This document shows, in pieces, positions 4,384-5,657 of a stretch of DNA of 5,657 nucleotides (positions within the stretch are counted from its first letter, which is position 1; each line of letters starts with the position of its first letter). Location: contig DASVWG010000018.1 of NCBI GenBank assembly GCA_036389695.1, positions 1 through 5,657 on the forward strand, in the 5' to 3' direction. The translations under genes were made by a program, and so were the position numbers. The notes under the pieces are model-generated. The model worked only from the letters and a program-made list of their open reading frames with translations, ran no database searches and was not told the DNA's origin. Source of the DNA: JALZHR01 sp036389695 (GTDB taxonomy: Bacteria; Acidobacteriota; Blastocatellia; Pyrinomonadales; Pyrinomonadaceae).

Positions 4384-5052
4384 AATCGCGTGTTTCAACA
4401 AACCGAATGACGACACTAAACCCTGATACCAAAATGCGCCGAAACCTTTTCCGCCGCCCGCCACATATGCCAGCACCGAGCCGTAGCAAATCAGATTCAT
4501 AACGGGCAGAATCAGAAGCGTTTTCAGCAAGCCGGCTTTCTGCAAATCAGGCTGGCGAAAGCTCGTCTCGCTCCAATTCGTGACCAGGTGAAAAACGGTC
4601 GTCCAGCCTAAGATTCCGAGCAGCAGGCGCGAATTTAAATTGGCGAAATAAGCGAAAATCAAAACCGCCAGCGAAACCGTCGGGAAGAAATACGGCGCGA
4701 GCGTGACCCATGTGTGTCCGGTCGTGCCGAGTCCGATTTGGCGAACTTCGCCGCCTTCGTGCGCGCTGACGCGAATGCCGACCGGAATCTTCAGAAAAAG
4801 CAAGCCGACGAGCAGGTGCGTCAATTCGTGTTCGAGCGTTTCGAGATACGACCAGGTCGCCGGAAAAAGACGCCTGGCAATAAACAGGCTCGGAATAAAA
4901 ACCAGAGCGCCGACCAGAAAGGCAAACCATCGAGTATTGCCGAGCGAGATGTGCGGAACCAGCGCGAGCGTTTCCCTGCCGAAGCCGTAAAACAGAAACG
5001 GCACGGCGACGAGAAACAATATCAGACAGATTTTGGCGATAATCGAAAGCAT
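4369..5052 (-). CDS. Polytopic membrane protein with HEXXH motif, M50-like peptidase candidate
   Basis: This 227-residue, strongly hydrophobic protein has about five or six membrane segments (roughly 4-24, 42-62, 76-92, 118-137, 142-158 and 175-197). The motif H75-E-L-T-H79 opens the third hydrophobic stretch. That matches the zinc-binding HEXXH of intramembrane metalloproteases, particularly the short M50B-like family of similar length. A third zinc ligand is not certain: D169 in QPDLQKAG, after a conserved-looking TNWSETSF stretch, is my candidate. Substrate and role are unknown; site-2-type proteases usually cleave membrane-bound anti-sigma factors or signal proteins. ATG 5052 is the only good start, but no clear Shine-Dalgarno sequence precedes it. 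A bidirectional terminator separates it from the response regulator gene upstream, so it is probably transcribed by itself. Its last residues FII and the stop codon lie inside a heptamer repeat, suggesting the C-terminus was altered or extended by that repeat. Confidence 0.7.
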   Translation of the reverse strand: MLSIIAKICLILFLVAVPFLFYGFGRETLALVPHISLGNTRWFAFLVGALVFIPSLFIARRLFPATWSYLETLEHELTHLLVGLLFLKIPVGIRVSAHEGGEVRQIGLGTTGHTWVTLAPYFFPTVSLAVLIFAYFANLNSRLLLGILGWTTVFHLVTNWSETSFRQPDLQKAGLLKTLLILPVMNLICYGSVLAYVAGGGKGFGAFWYQGLVSSFGLLKHAITFII

Positions 5053-5096
5053 TTCTGTCTGGATTTTAACCTGTCCGGCTCGATTTCCAAATTAAT

Positions 5097-5137
5097 AAAA
5101 AGCGCGAAATAAGAATCGTTCTTATTTCGCGCTTTTT
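5097..5137. terminator. Bidirectional rho-independent terminator
   Basis: GCGCGAAATAAGAA (5102-5115) and its exact complement (5119-5132) close a 3-base loop. The stem is flanked by AAAAA (5097-5101) and TTTTT (5133-5137), so a U-run follows the stem on either strand. It lies 25 bp after the stop of the response regulator gene (5163-5546, minus strand) and most likely ends that transcript. The downstream minus-strand gene starts 44 bp beyond it and so needs its own promoter or read-through. Confidence 0.92.
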
Positions 5138-5162
5138 CAGGTTATCCGGCAATTAAAAAAGA

Positions 5163-5546
5163 TTAATGCCCGAGATATTGATCCAGAATAGGCTCCAGCA
5201 CGCGCGGGTCGAGCGGCTTGTTGACTAAATCGTCGCAGCCGGCTTCTATCGCCTGCCGGTAATAGGATTTCCCGTAAGCGGTGACGGCGATAATCGGCAA
5301 GCGCGCGGTCGCATCGTATTTGCGGAGAATCCGCGTCGCCTCCAAACCGTCCATGACGGGCATCGACATATCCATCAAAATCAAATCGGGAACGTGCGAT
5401 TTGACCGTATCGACCGCTTCCTGACCGTTCGAAGCTTCTATCACCGCGTAACCGTTCGATTCCAGCATAAACCGCATCAGGCTGCGGGAATCGGCATAAT
5501 CTTCGACAATAAGAATTGTTTTGGGCATAACATCTACTTCAAACAT
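5163..5546 (-). CDS. Single-domain (CheY-like) response regulator
   Basis: The 127-residue protein is a receiver domain with no output domain. Key residues are all present: acidic pair E15-D16, phospho-acceptor D59 in the stretch LILMDMSMPVMDG, T89 in the AVTAYG motif, and K110 in NKPLDP. It should accept phosphate from a histidine kinase and act through protein-protein contact. The NKPLDP ending and general style resemble stand-alone receivers that accompany hybrid kinases or sit in phosphorelays rather than chemotaxis CheY itself. ATG 5546 is preferred over the internal ATG at 5528 because GAGAGG lies 8 bases before it. No kinase is visible on this strand; PilS is the only kinase in the window and there is no evidence that the two are partners. 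A possible upstream gene ends 25 bp before it, hinting at an operon that begins beyond the window. Confidence 0.9.
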   Translation of the reverse strand: MFEVDVMPKTILIVEDYADSRSLMRFMLESNGYAVIEASNGQEAVDTVKSHVPDLILMDMSMPVMDGLEATRILRKYDATARLPIIAVTAYGKSYYRQAIEAGCDDLVNKPLDPRVLEPILDQYLGH

Positions 5547-5554
5547 TAATTCAT

Positions 5555-5560
5555 CCTCTC
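5555..5560 (-). promoter_or_regulatory. Ribosome binding site of the response regulator
   Basis: On the minus strand GAGAGG ends 8 bases before ATG 5546, an ideal spacing. It decides the start at 5546 over the internal ATG at 5528, which has no such sequence upstream. Confidence 0.7.
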
Positions 5561-5571
5561 GCCTTAAAATA

Positions 5572-5657
5572 TCAGAGTAACCGTCTAAGAAATTCCGCGC
5601 CCGGAAGTTTCCCGCTTATAAAGCCTGCCAGCTCGAATCCGGCATTTCGTCCATCCG
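5572..5657 (-). CDS. Possible 3' end of a gene cut by the window edge
   Basis: On the minus strand, a frame open from the window edge runs to a TGA at 5572-5574. Its last residues read FELAGFISGKLPGAEFLRRLL, plausible for a folded protein's C-terminus. A competing frame, also open at the edge, stops at 5616-5618 with residues DEMPDSSWQAL and uses codons (tcg, agc, ccg, gac) more typical of this genome. Only one can be real and about 28 codons are too few to decide. If the first is right, the gene would end 25 bp before the response regulator and form an operon with it. Confidence 0.3.
   Translation of the reverse strand, partial: DGRNAGFELAGFISGKLPGAEFLRRLL

Noticed and set aside
4714..5112. 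Plus-strand open frame opposite the HEXXH gene
   Set aside because: It is a hydrophilic, low-information translation without a ribosome binding site. It runs through the bidirectional terminator's A-run, and the minus frame shows a coherent multi-span membrane protein.

Overview
The window looks like a piece of chromosome from a free-living, GC-rich Gram-negative-type bacterium, built around control of type IV pili. Coding regions are rich in gcg, cgc, tcg and gac codons, while the gaps are AT-rich and loaded with short repeats. The gene set, the cysteine-free pilin and the repeat style would suit Acidobacteriota, perhaps Blastocatellia. That placement is inference; no marker gene here fixes it.

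Layout. Plus strand, left half: the 3' part of a PilS-type sensor kinase (1-1185, cut by the left edge), a 488-bp repeat-filled gap, a PilR-type sigma-54 activator (1674-3071), a 448-bp gap holding a large nested palindrome and then a promoter region, and a type IV major-type pilin, pilA (3520-4008), with a strong terminator at 4150-4189. Minus strand, right half, transcribed toward the pil genes: the doubtful 3' end of a gene at the right edge, a single-domain response regulator (5163-5546), a bidirectional terminator, a membrane protein with an HEXXH motif (4369-5052), and tRNA-Glu(CTC) (4226-4300).

How the parts work together. The pilin promoter carries a near-consensus sigma-54 -24/-12 element (3430-3445). 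An imperfect palindrome about 92 bp upstream of the predicted start sits where an enhancer for an NtrC-family activator belongs. With PilS and PilR encoded just upstream, the window can be read as a self-contained circuit: PilS phosphorylates PilR, PilR binds the palindrome, contacts sigma-54 polymerase through its GSFTGA loop and turns on pilA.

The most unusual structure is the tract between pilS and pilR. It has fourteen degenerate units of exactly 21 bp (1209-1502) without one insertion or deletion, entered through a GGCAAAA heptamer tract. Each unit carries an A-tract, so the A-tracts repeat every two helical turns. One antisense frame also stays open through all of it as a heptad-repeat peptide. 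A second heptamer tract (GATAAAT type) lies between the HEXXH gene and the tRNA and supplies that gene's stop codon. A 191-bp nested palindrome begins 6 bp after the pilR stop.
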